Origin: Plectrocnemia conspersa
Lineage: Eukaryota > Arthropoda > Insecta > Trichoptera > Polycentropodidae
Reading direction: 5' to 3'
Length of the DNA: 64,000 nucleotides
Assembly (NCBI GenBank): GCA_009617715.1
Contig: VTFK01000362.1
Span: 124,001 to 188,000 of the forward strand
The position numbers and the translations under genes were made by a program. Under the pieces are notes generated by a model. That model was not told where the DNA came from. It made no database searches and saw only the letters and a list, made by a program, of their open reading frames with translations. Shown here piece by piece: positions 24,080 through 35,200 of the stretch; the stretch's first letter is position 1, and each line of letters begins with the position of its first letter.

Positions 24080-24681
24080 TTGATGCGTTAAAGGTACATT
24101 TTCATCTCTCTGGGTATGTTAATAAGCAAAATTGCCGCATATGAAATGAGGAAAATTCTCATGAGATTCACGAGAGACATTACATGCCCAAAATGTGATT
24201 GTTTGGTGCGCATTGTGGTCAGGCGGCGTCATTGGGCTTTTTTTTTTTTGAAAACACAGTCAATATGATAAGCGCTATAGGCGCATAATAACCGATTATT
24301 TTTGTCACGAAATCGAATATATGGATGCGGAAGACATGTGATTCCAACGGAAGACATGTTTTGCGTTAAAAGTTCCCGTTAGTGACGTCAACTAGCCACC
24401 AAGATCGTGCGATTTACCGCCATTGGATTTTTTCGTGTGAAGTTATAATAAAAATCGTGTCTACGCGACAAACCCGAAACGTTTGAGCACCTAAAAACCA
24501 ACAATCGTTGAAATACCGCTCGAAATGTACGAAAAAGTCATCGAAAGGATCGGCTGCTGCAAAAGGTTCAGAGACGACCATTTAAATGAAAATATTTTTC
24601 ATTATAAATGAAGTACATTAAATGTTCCATCAAATTTGTGTTTTTTTTTAAATCGGAAACTTAAGTTGGATCACCTTTAAG
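24080..24681 (+). pseudogene. mariner/Tc1-superfamily transposase remnant
   Basis: On the plus strand, in several frames, it reads HFHLSGYVNKQNCRI, NSHEIHERHYMPK, SDVN-PPRSCDLPPLDFF, KNRVYATNPK, EIPLEMYEKVIERIGCCKRF and HLNENIFHYK. This is the usual order of the arthropod transposase that carries PPRSCDLTPLDFFLWGYVKS. The residues around the second catalytic Asp (FQQDGATCH in intact copies) are lost and stops are frequent. The 3' terminus AAACTTAAGTTGGATCACCT matches the end of the fragment at 32.3 kb. Confidence 0.85.
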
Positions 24682-25027
24682 TACATACAAAATAAAATAA
24701 TAACTGCACGTCAGAGATATGATTATTCTAAATTGGGTTAAAAATAGCAACAGGATATCTATATATTAACTTCAAACAATTATATAATTTATTTATTTTC
24801 GTTGTAACCTAATGTAAGCGTAAGCCCAATGCGTTACAACGGGCAAATCTGTTAAGTCAATCAGACATAATGAGTACTAACCACCAGACTGAAAGTCTGG
24901 GAATCAGTGACATCTATATTATTAATTAAAAAAATATTATGTGCTACACAATTTATAATCAATAGATGTCAATGCAGCTGGGGCCGGTTTTTTTAATAAT
25001 AGCGCATTTTTATAAATAAAAATTCGA

Positions 25028-25103
25028 GTGCCGCTGCCGGGGCTCGATCCCGCAACCTCATATTTACTAGTCTGAGACGTTGCGGACTACGCTATTTCGC
25101 CCT
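25028..25103 (-). repeat. tRNA-like sequence, probable SINE head
   Basis: On the minus strand it shows an A-box-like TAGCGTAGTCCG and a B-box-like GGATCGAGCCC about 30 bases later, ending CCCCGGCAGCGGCAC. The anticodon arm does not fold properly (enlarged loop), so a functional tRNA is unlikely. A pol III-derived SINE or decayed tRNA copy fits best. Confidence 0.55.
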
Positions 25104-27269
25104 TAACGAATTTGTGCGACTCACTTTGTTTAATTAATGAACGCTTAAGAAAATTGTAATTCAGAAATCACAGTCAATGGAGCGCTAATCTCGCAAGTCA
25201 AGACACGTATATACAATCAATATGATTCTAACAACTCCTTTTATGTATTTAAAAAATCAGTCACCAGAATCAATTTAATTGTTAAACATATTTTTGAAAC
25301 AGTTTTAAGGTAAAAGTATGCGTATAGTGATATATATTTATATACTATTTTACCATCATCATTGTAAAAATGTGGAGATGAGTAAAATATTTCATTATTA
25401 GAGCGACATTACTAAAACAAGTATATATAGTATTTCCAATTTTCAATGGTTCAATAATCAATAACCATAAGTAATCACAGGAAAAACAGGATACAACAAT
25501 AAAAAAAGCAATGATTTTTTGGGCAAAAGAATTGGTATTCTTAAACATACACCTTTTTATAAATACATCCGTATTGTACGTGTATAAAATAATTGAATAG
25601 ACGCAATATACCTATTGTGATTTCTGAAAAGAGCATAGTAAACCATTGATTTGTTCTTGCTGGTGCAGCAAGAATTTTATTATTATTATTATAATCATAA
25701 ATAACTGTTTAAATTAAACATAATATCAATAATCATTTGATAGTTTGGTTGATTGATTTTTTTAACATACAATATATGTTAAAAATCGCCCCATAAAGCA
25801 ATGCATTAATTGATCGAAAGAATCGGTATTATCAAACGTACGCCTTTTTAGAGAGACATGAACATAAAAATTAAAAAAACGATAATCTGCTGAATACATA
25901 CAGTGTATGTATCATCCACGCAGTTTATGTAATCCTATTAAAAAATAACGTAAACACAGAGTGACATCATCGAAACGAAGATTTTTAGTTTATCTAGAGT
26001 CGAACTATTCAACATTCATCATTCTCAGGTCGTAACATTCACATTGCTACTAATCATCTCATCTTCATATGTGTAAGTATGTACTCTCACTACAGCGTCA
26101 GATTCCGTATATGTAATTCCTTCAGTCGGTTCAATTACCGCTGGCGAACAATGCACCGCCGGTGCGTGGAACGCATTCTTCACACGATATCGCCGAGGAG
26201 CATTCCGATCCCACAAAAATGGTTGACGTTTTAGAAGAAGAAGGAAAAGAAGAAACGATGAAAAAAAACAAGTTCTCACGAACGAGGAGAGGCATGAACA
26301 AGAAGAAGAACAAATGTGTCGGGATGCACCGCCGAGACGCATGCGATTAGATAAGGACAGCGTTGGCAACTCGACCGGTCGATATACGCCACCCCCCACT
26401 CTTTTTCTCACACCGTGTCAATGAAATGTTGGGAGATTATACGGTGAAACAAAAACAATGGTGAAAATCGAATTTCGACAATAAAAACATGACAATCAAG
26501 ACAAAAGAAGCACAAATGTAGCGCTGGAGAGCTAGAGAAAGACGTTTAGGCAATTTGTTTTTACAAAAAAAATCATTCATAAGTACAATAGAAAGTAGAT
26601 GTTACGATGTCCAATAAGTCTGGGGCCACTGCAGGTTGCAGGTATTGTTTTGATCATTTTCAAGTAAAGAATATATTCTAGCCAAGATTTAGTGACTAAG
26701 ATATGAGTTTGCTTAGAATACGTTGGGGTAGTGCTTTTTAATTTTCTTCTATAGCAATGTATAACACAGTGATAGCTTATTAAATTTATGGTGTTTGTTA
26801 AAAGTTTTATTTTTCTGGACACAGTATCGCCACTCAAAATCCATTAAAATTGGCAGTGCAAAAAATGGCTCAAACCTTTTAGAATATTATGTCATGACTG
26901 CCTTAAGCCCTGTCCAGGCGTTAGTTGTGTCTTAGAAAACTTTTAACAGAAACCAGCGAGTATATGGCTATGAAAAATATGTATTTCAAACCTTGTCAAC
27001 AGTGACTATCCTACAATGGTTATGCTTCTAAAATCTCCACAGAAACACAAACCTTGTTCAAAGAAGGCGATGACACCAAGAGGAGTAGCACCACGAAAAC
27101 TACTCGGTTACTTTAGAATATCATAGACGATACGTCTCTGAACACTCCACTCAAACAATTGCAATCACACCACACATACACATTTCGTCACTATTTTGCG
27201 TCATCGGATTCGCCGAAGACGTCACTGTCACAACTATGGAGCACTGTCACGTTTCGTCGGTTTACTCAC
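25104..27269. other. end of the large tna intron, dispersed repeat copies
   Basis: Two partial copies of a dispersed repeat (AAAGAATTGGTATTCTTAAACATACACCTTTTTA and relatives) lie at about 25485-25660 and 25815-25870; a third is at 43650-43850. The block 26025-26411 is less AT-rich and open on both strands without a recognised product. No exon was found. Confidence 0.4.
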
Positions 27270-27380
27270 CCGGGCGCAGCGAGTCGGTAGCCAGAGGGCG
27301 GCAGGTGGTCGGCGGGGGCGCTGGAGGCTGCGGCGCCCCACAGCGTGGCGGTCACCAGGGCGAACTGATCCTGGCCTTGG

Positions 27381-27415
<35 letters not shown>

Positions 27416-27533
27416 TTGTTGTTGCTGCTGCTGCTGCTGTTGTTGCTGTTGCTGCTGCTGCTGCTGCTGCTGCTGGAGCCGGTGGTGGTGATAAGCGCGG
27501 GATTGATGCTGGGGTTGCACGCCCGATTGATCC
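27270..27533 (-). CDS. tna: tonalli/ZMIZ Gln-rich coding exon, most 5' exon seen
   Basis: The donor is GTGAGT from 27269, leaving GG that joins the G of the 7636 exon as a Gly codon. The encoded order is DQSGVQPQHQSRAYHHHRL, 31 consecutive Gln (27383-27475, CAG mixed with CAA), HQGQDQFALVTATLWG, then an Ala/Pro-rich end. The LVTATLWG block aligns with SVVTTVWGVTN of ZMIZ1, which fixes the reading frame; the poly-Leu, poly-Ala and poly-Ser readings in other frames are shadows. The 5' edge is uncertain. I chose the acceptor GCGTTTTTCAG (27534-27544), but the frame stays open to an ATG at 27680-27682, which could instead be the translation start. Confidence 0.75.
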
Positions 27534-28139
27534 CTGAAAAACGCACCAACGTTCACACTCTGTCCGGGGTAGGGCTTCCGCGGGTTCCTATCCCTACGAC
27601 CGAGCCGTTGAACATGTTCGATGCGAAGACTCCAGAGGAAATCCAACACTTTCGATCCAAGGAAACGCAGTCGAAGGACCATATCTCGATACTAAAGTAG
27701 TGAGGCTGTTATCACTAGAGCGATTGAAGGCATTTGTTGCACACTTTAAACCATTAGAACGAGATTAAGCACTATTTTGTTAAGTATAACATATCGAGTC
27801 ATATGGAACTATCTTTGTTACTATATTTTACGTTCCCACAATGTCCTGAAAAGGATTCTATGTATACTACTGTTATTCAATGGCATCACGTGTTTTTTTT
27901 TTTAGTATCGAGATATCAAGTGTCGTATACTTGGCGATATCAAAGATTCAATTTAACGGTTATTTTTCTATCAAACACTGTTGGATTTCGACTGTATAGT
28001 CACATTGAACAAGCTCGAGAGAATCCGAGAGCGCGCGCGAAACCGCGAACTGCGAAAAAGCGCCGCTAGATTGCTCCACCTGTCTGTCCAACATGGCGTC
28101 GCTCCGATCGCATCGAACTACCATCGTTGTTCATAATTT

Positions 28140-28490
28140 AAAAATGAAATTCGGAACACAAAAAAATGATATTTTCTCGCTACGTATGTTGTGCATCGTG
28201 GGTGAGTAGATAGGGCCGCGGGGCGCGGCGCGTCGGTCGCGAAAATCAATAAGTCGGCAATTTATCCGAGTCGCGAACCGGCGGTTCGGAACCGCGCTAG
28301 TGACAGTTGCGGCGCATGCGCGTCGCGGCGCACGCACACAAACACCACACACACGTGATTTACACATTTGTTTACACGACTTTCTAGGCGGGTGGGGGTG
28401 GGGCGGCGGCGCTTCGGCGGGCCGCGAGCTTTTCTTCGCCGCTCGGCCGTAGAGCGCGACGGTGCTATGCTACACGCGGCGAAATGCGAT
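28140..28490. promoter_or_regulatory. CpG-rich island upstream of the first visible tna exon
   Basis: A sharp rise in GC and CpG (CGCGGGGCGCGGCGCGTCGG and similar) in an otherwise AT-rich setting, about 0.6-0.9 kb upstream of the Gln-rich exon. A promoter or 5' UTR exon of tna is plausible. No TATA box, initiator or splice site can be assigned with confidence. Confidence 0.4.
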
Positions 28491-28719
28491 TACGAAAACA
28501 AAAAAATACTTTTATGAAAATAAAACTTTACAGGCGCAGAAGCACAGAAGCGAAGGCGTTTAAACTCACGAATTTTATTATATAAACACGCTAATTATTT
28601 TTAAAAAAGAATGTTTTCATAATTTTTGGCGATTTTCAGTTTATCAAATTCAGTGAGAAGCATGATTTTTAAGGAACAGTAAGTCGTAAATTAAAATATT
28701 ACTGATTTTTAAGAATCGC

Positions 28720-29720
28720 GATTTTTATGGATTATAGAAAAAAAACAATATATTTTTTAAATAATTTTCATTTATTATTATTGAATGTTATATTATGCTT
28801 AAACCATGATTTTATCGACCACAGAAAAAAAACAAGTTACACGCGAATTCTGTTTATTTACAGAATGACACTAAAATTGTTTAGATAATTTGTCTTGAAA
28901 AATTTATTAAAATTTGATTATATTGTTTAACTTTTACGTTTTAATCGAACATATTATTAAATCATGATTTTATTAATTAAAGAAAAAAATATACACGATT
29001 TTGTATATTTACAGAATAACACAAAATTTGTGTTATTCTGTAAATATAACAAAGCGTTGAGAAATATTTATTGAAATTGGATTATTGTGCTTTACTTTGA
29101 CGTTCCAATTAAACGTAAGATTAAAAAATGTTTATTTATATAGATTTAAACGCGAATTTTGTTTATTTATATTTATATGATAACACTGAAAATCGAACGA
29201 ATAATTTAGCGGTGAAAAAAGCAAGAATATTTATTAAAATATTATTATTTTGTTTAAGTTTCGATACTACAATTGAACATAAAATAATAAAATTGTGATT
29301 TTTACCGATTCAAGGAAGAAAGAAATTAATTGAGAATTGTTTTATTTACCGGATAACTAAGTTATTATATAAAATCGTGATTTTTACTCAATAAAGAAAA
29401 AACAAATTTTGTTTTATTTACGTAATAACACTAAAAATCGTTTATAAAAGCAAAATATATTCAATGAAATTGGATTAATTTTCTCAACTTTGACGTTCCA
29501 GTTGAACATAAAATAAAGATTTTTACTAACCACTAAAAATCAATTAGATTATTTTGCGTTGAGCAACGAATCTTTAAGTATTGCTAAGTTTATATGTTCT
29601 AATTAAACGGGGAATTTAAAATTTAGGACTTTTATTGACTTTTTAAAAAAATATGCGAATTTTGTTTATTTACAGAATTACAGAAAACAAGGAATATTTA
29701 TTATTATTAGATATTTATTA
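28720..29720. repeat. decayed tandem array, about 150-200 bp unit
   Basis: The motifs GCGAATTTTGTTTATTTACA followed by GAATAACAC, ATTTATTAAAATT-GGATTA, TTTGACGTTCCAATTAAAC and CATGATTTTTA recur in the same order about six times (GAATT-TTTATTTAC core near 28845, 29000, 29150, 29330, 29405 and 29655). The array lies between the two CpG-rich islands. Extremely AT-rich and not coding. Confidence 0.65.
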
Positions 29721-30146
29721 TTATTAGATGTTTCGATAATAATTTAAAAATGAAATAAATAAATCTGCGACCGGAATAGCAAAATCATGATTATTTTTGT
29801 TTATGTCACAATAGTATAAATTCGTAGAAATATTTTATTATTATTATGTAAGGCGATGTTCATTTGTTTATGATTTGCACAAATCACACTTATTGTCCAT
29901 AAAGTCCAAAGCACAACGAACACTAAAATCACAAAAATCCAGTTCGGTTGCACAAATCACTATAGAGTCCATACGATGCACAAAATAAAAATAAACCAAA
30001 ACAAAAACAAAAACGACCGTTTTCGCACCCCCAATAACAAAATCATATTTACATAGTGTGACACATCGTCGAGTTGTGCGACATGGCAGTCGGTCACAGT
30101 CCCGATGCCATTTCGGCGCAGTCGGAGCACGCACTTTTGTTTTAAA

Positions 30147-30172
30147 ATCAGATCAGATCAGATCAGATCAGA
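30147..30172. repeat. (GATCA)n microsatellite
   Basis: About five tandem copies of a 5-bp unit (ATCAG/GATCA) at the edge of the second CpG-rich island. Confidence 0.9.
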
Positions 30173-30229
30173 GCGCTTGTTCACTGTCTGCGATTTTCGC
30201 ACGTGCAATCAAATATCTGCGAATAACAA

Positions 30230-30835
30230 AACGAGCGCCACAGGTGGTCCGCGTAGTGATAACGCGCGCGCGTCGCGAGAATATTTTCTTTTTGGCAGCG
30301 GCGAATAGTTGGCCGCGATAGTTGGACCGCGGCGCGCGGGAGTATTCAAATACTGCGTGCAGCGGCGCGCGGATTGCGCTCGCGCCGCGCTGAGCCGCGA
30401 TGCTATTTACTTGTGCGAGCCGCGCGAGAGCCGTCCACCGCGAGACGACCGCGTCGATAAGGAGTCGAACGTAGAACGCGCGCCGTCCTGATAAGAAAAA
30501 ATTGCGCCCGGCGGCGCGGCCACACGCTCGCCGGCCGCCGCCACACTGGCCGTCCGCTGTGCCCCCACCTCCGGCCGCGCGGCTACGTTGCCGGCTCTCC
30601 GCATCCGACGCGCCGTCTCTGTCTGGCCGCGGCCGCTCGCCGAGTCGCAGCGCACGCACTCGCCGCCGAGCCGCGCGGTCCCGGGACGTGTCGCACGTCG
30701 CTCCTCACTCGTCACTCGTCGCGCTGCGTTGCGCTCGCTACGCGTGTTGTGCACATGTGTGGCGTTTCGCGCCGCCACTGGATCACTTCCGCACGCGCGC
30801 AGTGGATCGATCCTACGTTACGTTAGTCGATGATG
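30230..30835. promoter_or_regulatory. CpG-rich island, candidate promoter/5' exon region
   Basis: About 600 bp of very GC- and CpG-rich sequence, containing many CGCG and GCGCGC steps and open in several frames on both strands because stops are rare at this composition. In an AT-rich insect genome such an island usually marks a promoter or 5' UTR. It lies about 2.7-3.3 kb upstream of the first visible tna exon. Orientation and target gene are inferred. The Arg/Ala-rich ORFs here are not convincing proteins. Confidence 0.45.
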
Positions 30836-30839
30836 CGTT

Positions 30840-31465
30840 TTTGTTTACTAACATTTTTTTGTGCACACTTATTACTTACTACGATGATGAATCGCATGAC
30901 GATTAAGTGGTCGATGACCCTAGAGATGCGCGATTTGTTTTTCGCAGGTTCGACGCAAGTACGACGACGACTGAAACTGCATTTTCACAATTAAAGCAAT
31001 GCATGACATAACCTTATGTCTTGAAAGTGTATTTATCGGTCTGCATTTCGGTATAATGGAAAATAACTAAATACGAGCATTAGAAACTCGACTTTAAAAA
31101 TTCCAAAACCGTGTCAAAAACTATTTCTGATTAGCCTTTGCTGAATAATCGGGATTCCTTGTGGGTATCTTATTTTATTACCTAGGTCAAGGGTCGCCAA
31201 TTGTTTTATTAAAAGGCTGGATCAAAAATATTATTGTAATTGTTTTTTCCCTTCAATATGATTTCATCAAACTAGGGTACGAATTTCGTCACTTCCTATC
31301 ACCAAAAATTATTGCAAATTGTCATCTGGTAATGCTGACCTAAAATTGTGATTTTATGTACTTCACCTTTGAAAATGTTTGTTATACAGGTGCTGCCAAA
31401 TACAAATACAGTCGAAACAATTACTTAATTTTAGAAAAATAATATGCGGTTATTAAATACTTTTT
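30840..31465. other. non-coding, possible hAT terminus
   Basis: At about 31186 the sequence CAAGGGTCGCCAATTGTTTT, followed by AAAGGCTGGATCAAAAAT, resembles hAT-family termini (CAGGGGTCGCCAA type). No matching right end was found. Otherwise nothing recognised. Confidence 0.35.
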
Positions 31466-31469
31466 AGAA

Positions 31470-31698
31470 TTAAAGAATTTTGACCAATAGAAGAGCACAA
31501 AAAACAATTATCCCTTCTCAGAAGTAAAAAATCCACGTCAAAAGCGGTAAAATCGTATCGGCGCCGTTGCAGTAGGAACTCTCGTTACCGAGCGTTCACA
31601 CTGCAACGGCGCCGACACGATTTTATTGCTTTTGACATGAATTTTTGCCTTCTGAGAATTGACAATTGTTTTGCGCCTTCCTATTGATCAAAATCCGG
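31470..31698. repeat. foldback element, arms of about 100 bp
   Basis: Left arm about 31470-31588 and right arm about 31600-31698 are mutual reverse complements with scattered mismatches. The inner pairs are perfect over TCGGCGCCGTTGCAGT-type sequence, and the outer pairs include TTTTGA-CAATAG-A. The loop is only some 25 bases. This is a foldback MITE; a transcript would form a long hairpin. Confidence 0.85.
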
Positions 31699-32148
31699 TT
31701 CGAATATACTTTGACAAACACTTTTATATCAGAAGTAATATTTGTAAGGGTAGCTATCATATTTTTAAAACAAAGTGTAATTCAATCATTACATGAGAGA
31801 TAAGTTACCTTAGTTTGTACTTTGCACCTAATGAAAGTTCTAAAACTCTAATTAGTTATAGAATTTTCGTTAAGTTAGGTTTGGGTTTAAACAGCAAATG
31901 AACATTTCGCAACTGGCAAATTAAGCAGCACATAATTTCACCAGCGCCTATTAAAAAAAAATATATTTTCGCTAGTAGAAATATATATCTATTGTTGAGC
32001 TGTGTAAGTTGGATGGTGGAATGCTGGTGTGAACTAAAAAAATATCATCTCGGAAATTTTGTAAGACCGGGACCGACGGTTGTAACCGGAACAATCTTGA
32101 TAAAAACAGGACCAGTGTGTGTAACCAGGACATATAGTAAGCTTACTC

Positions 32149-32190
32149 TTAACCCTTTGAGAAATATCGCCGTACATGTACGGTGGTCGA
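32149..32190. repeat. isolated MITE terminus with TTAA and GTACATGTAC palindrome
   Basis: TTAACCCTTTGAGAAATATC is followed by CGCCGTACATGTACGGTGG. The same palindromic block occurs at the left end of the MITE at 36297. No matching right end was found nearby, so this copy is truncated or its other end has diverged. Confidence 0.6.
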
Positions 32191-32321
32191 TCTTTCAGTA
32201 TTTTGAGGTACTCCAGATATTTACATGTTTTTATAATATATACATATATAACTAAATGCAGTAGTCAAATGGTTATTTGATCAATTTTCAATTAAAAAAA
32301 ACATTCAAAAAATTATGGTAA

Positions 32322-32600
32322 AGGTTAATCCAACTTGAAAAAACCCCGCAAATTTAAGGATATCTTCAGATATTTTATTAATCGAAAATTTGATATTTTT
32401 TTATTAATTATGAAAAATAATATCAATTAAATGGCCGTCTGCAGCAGCCGATTCTTTCGATGACTTTTTATTACATTTCAGGCGGTATCTCGGCTATAAC
32501 TCGGCAAGGGTTGGTTATTAGGTGCTCAATGTTCGGGTTTGTTAGCGTAGACATGACTCTTAGCGTAACCTCACAAAAAAAATGTTTTTTTTATCATTGT
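32322..32600 (-). pseudogene. mariner-family transposase C-terminal fragment
   Basis: The minus strand reads KSHVYANKPEH, then remnants of the EIPPEM and VIERIGCC segments, and ends at the terminus TCAAGTTGGATTAACCT. It is the same family as the 24.1-kb copy in opposite orientation, with only the 3' end remaining. Confidence 0.75.
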
Positions 32601-32649
32601 GACACATTAGAGTTACCTGCTTCTAATGTTGTTTTAATTATTAAATAAA

Positions 32650-34410
32650 TAGAAATGGCTATAAAGCGGAATAAACTGATTGTTTTAACGGTTAAGGAAC
32701 GGTGCAGTAGTGGTTTAAAAAAGCGGTTTTTTTTTTATAGTTGATAACATTCAACTGCGAAGGCGTTAGTGAAATAAAAACCGCGCACCAACCAAAAAAG
32801 CTTGACAAATGGGTGCTGCACGAACTGAACGAGTGTTTCTAATTTTTTTCTGCTCTACTTTTACGCAACAGAATTGATTCGGTATTCACTATTATGGCGT
32901 ATGGTGAGAGTTTGAATACAGGCAAAACTCTTCCAGTGAGCTATTATCAAGAAATCAATAAAATGCACCATCAACTATGATATCTTATCTCCGCACTTTA
33001 ATCGAAAAGGTCCAGTTCTTTCACGCGACAATGCGTAACCACACATCACACGATTAATAATCATTTTTTACATAACCATTCTCTAAACATCTTTTGCTGA
33101 AATATTTTAAAGCTGCAGCGGAAAGTGCATTTTAAAATTTAGCAACTCCATAATGTTAAACCACTAGAATAAATAATCTTGTAATTAATTTATAAATATT
33201 ATTAGGGCCATCCATGTTGTGTGAGACTATAATTTGTCGCAATCACTCGTAAAAAGCATAATAAAATTAATTAATATAAGAATTTGCAGCTTGCAGAACA
33301 AGTTTATTTGTCACGCCATTATTTTTTGACTGATTGTGGTAGCCGTTTTCTATACAAATACGAAGGGACAAGATGGTGGAAAGTGGCTAGGTATCCAAAG
33401 TAGTTCTTCGGCTGTTTAACTTATGACCGTTACATTAAATTCCATTCTCAATATAAATAAACAGAGAGCAACATAATCTGTTTCCGCCCTAAATCATTGC
33501 GTTGGCACGAGAAACAAAAGTAGGAAAGTGCGAAAGCATTTTATTTATCTGTAAAAGAGAACATACGAGATTATATATTATTATTATCATTGAGCAAATA
33601 GACAATCACTATAGCAATTTCTAGATTACAAGCAAGAACGTAAAGAGTAGTACGAATTTAAATTGAGAGTTTTAAATAATTTTGTGCTAAAAAAATGTGT
33701 TTAAAAAAGTTGAACTTTTACGCCCAAAATTCGCAGAATATATTGTATAGTTTTCGCGAATTTCCCGAGTTCCGCGCGGTGTCGGTTAAAAATAACCGGC
33801 CGTAATGTAGGTCAGGGTTAAATTCTTGCTATCCCCTTTGTCTTCGGTTAACGCCTCCGACCGCGAATTCGCTCTTAATTGGCGATAGGATCGAACGGTT
33901 AGCAACTGCCGTGATTATGTCATCATAGTCATCATCAGTTGACATGATTCTCTACTTCAGAAGTACGTAGAGTATTAATAAAGTGGTCTGTTATGGAAGA
34001 GGTTCAACCTTCGCATATCTGAGGATTGACTCTACTATAGTCGACACAACTCTTGTTTAAGTTAAAAGCTAGACGCTTAGGTATGTAGACATCGATCGAC
34101 ATTGGCATGAAGAATTACACACACACACACGTAGCCAGAGAGTCGTAAAATCCATAACACGGAGGGATTTCCCACGCGAGATGCGGGATGGACAGTGATA
34201 GTACATACATATGTAAGTAAATAGCATACTAGCAATATGCTTACTCAAAATAGTATTTTCTTTTATAGTTACTTATTGAAAATGTATTTTTAAAATGACA
34301 AGGAAACTCACATATAAAATAAATCAAATTTTATTTTCTTATTATTATAGTATTATTCCTTCATTAATGAATATCTTGATTTCTTAACGATTATTTTTCA
34401 ATTTTCCCCA
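32650..34410. other. no gene recognised
   Basis: AT-rich with a short (AC)n tract at about 34117-34130. No coding or repeat structure could be supported. Confidence 0.4.
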
Positions 34411-34525
34411 TTATAAAATTGGTACAAATTGAGAGCCAATCACATTAGGTTTTAGCTCCACCTCCAAATCATCCCCTTTAGTGAACGCTTGTTGCAAGGC
34501 CCTGTGTTGCGCGACTGTCCGATAA
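34411..34525 (-). CDS. exon-like ORF, unknown
   Basis: On the minus strand a T-rich tract and ATTTGCAG (AG at 34526-34527) precede an open frame YRTVAQHRALQQAFTKGDDL, VELKPNVIGSQFVPIL and a TAA stop at 34411-34413. Composition and codons look more coding-like than the surroundings, and an AATAAA lies downstream on the same strand. It could be the terminal exon of an unrecognised gene or a relic of a transposon. No upstream exon was found; the sequence immediately upstream is a dispersed repeat. Confidence 0.25.
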
Positions 34526-34789
34526 CTGCAAATAATGTTTATTTGAAGCCAAAGAGTTTTAAAATTGAATGAAATTTTTCTTGGTTCTACTAACACATTT
34601 GAGTAATCTATAACTCAATATTTTAAAGATTTATGTTTTTTCTAGGATAATCATAAGAGCAAGGGAAATACTTAAAAACATAAAATTATGAATGTATATA
34701 AAACTTTGTAGAGAAAATATGATTGAATAAGAAAAAGTTAAAAAATAATTCACGATTATTTTCATAAGCATATATAAAATTCCACATAT

Positions 34790-35200
34790 ATAGCTGCAGC
34801 TATCAGATGGTAGAGTCAAAATGGCAGGTCTTTGAACTCGGAGAATCTTTGCTGGAGTGTCGAGTTGAATAATTGTCGGCTGTGATCTATCGTGATGATT
34901 ACAATTCGCAAATGTACTGTGCCTTCTTAGCATCTCTGGAGCGTCTTCGTCTATCTGTCTGTGACCAAGTGTCAAATCTTTTATTAGTTGGTTCGGTACG
35001 GCTTTGGCGAATCAAGGATGAGGATGTTATTGGGTCAATTACATACATTTTTAGATACACCCACGAAATATACGTATGCCTGAAAAGTGAAATTTCCAGA
35101 GTGCCGGTTCGGCGATCGTAAACAAGGGGTAAAAATAACAATAATTTTTGGCGCATTGTCTATCGCGCATCTTTTTCACACAAAATGGTAGTTTTTTCGG
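34790..35200 (-). repeat. dispersed repeat A, copy 1
   Basis: As reverse complement this shares GATGCGCGATAGACAAT, AATTGACCCAATAACATCCT, AGACAGATAGACGAAGAC and ACTCCAGCAAAGATTCTC with copies at 41640-42070 (plus) and 52025-52245 (plus). Not coding; ORFs differ between copies. Confidence 0.75.

Noticed and set aside
27196..27700. Plus-strand ORFs with poly-Leu and poly-Ala, and a minus-strand poly-Ser ORF
   Set aside because: They are other-frame readings of the CAG/CAA tract. Only the Gln frame carries the conserved TLWG block and fits the splice phases.
30168..30906. Several long Arg/Ala/Pro-rich ORFs on both strands
   Set aside because: Stops are rare in this CpG-rich island, so open frames arise by chance on every frame. 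No domain or splice context supports a protein.
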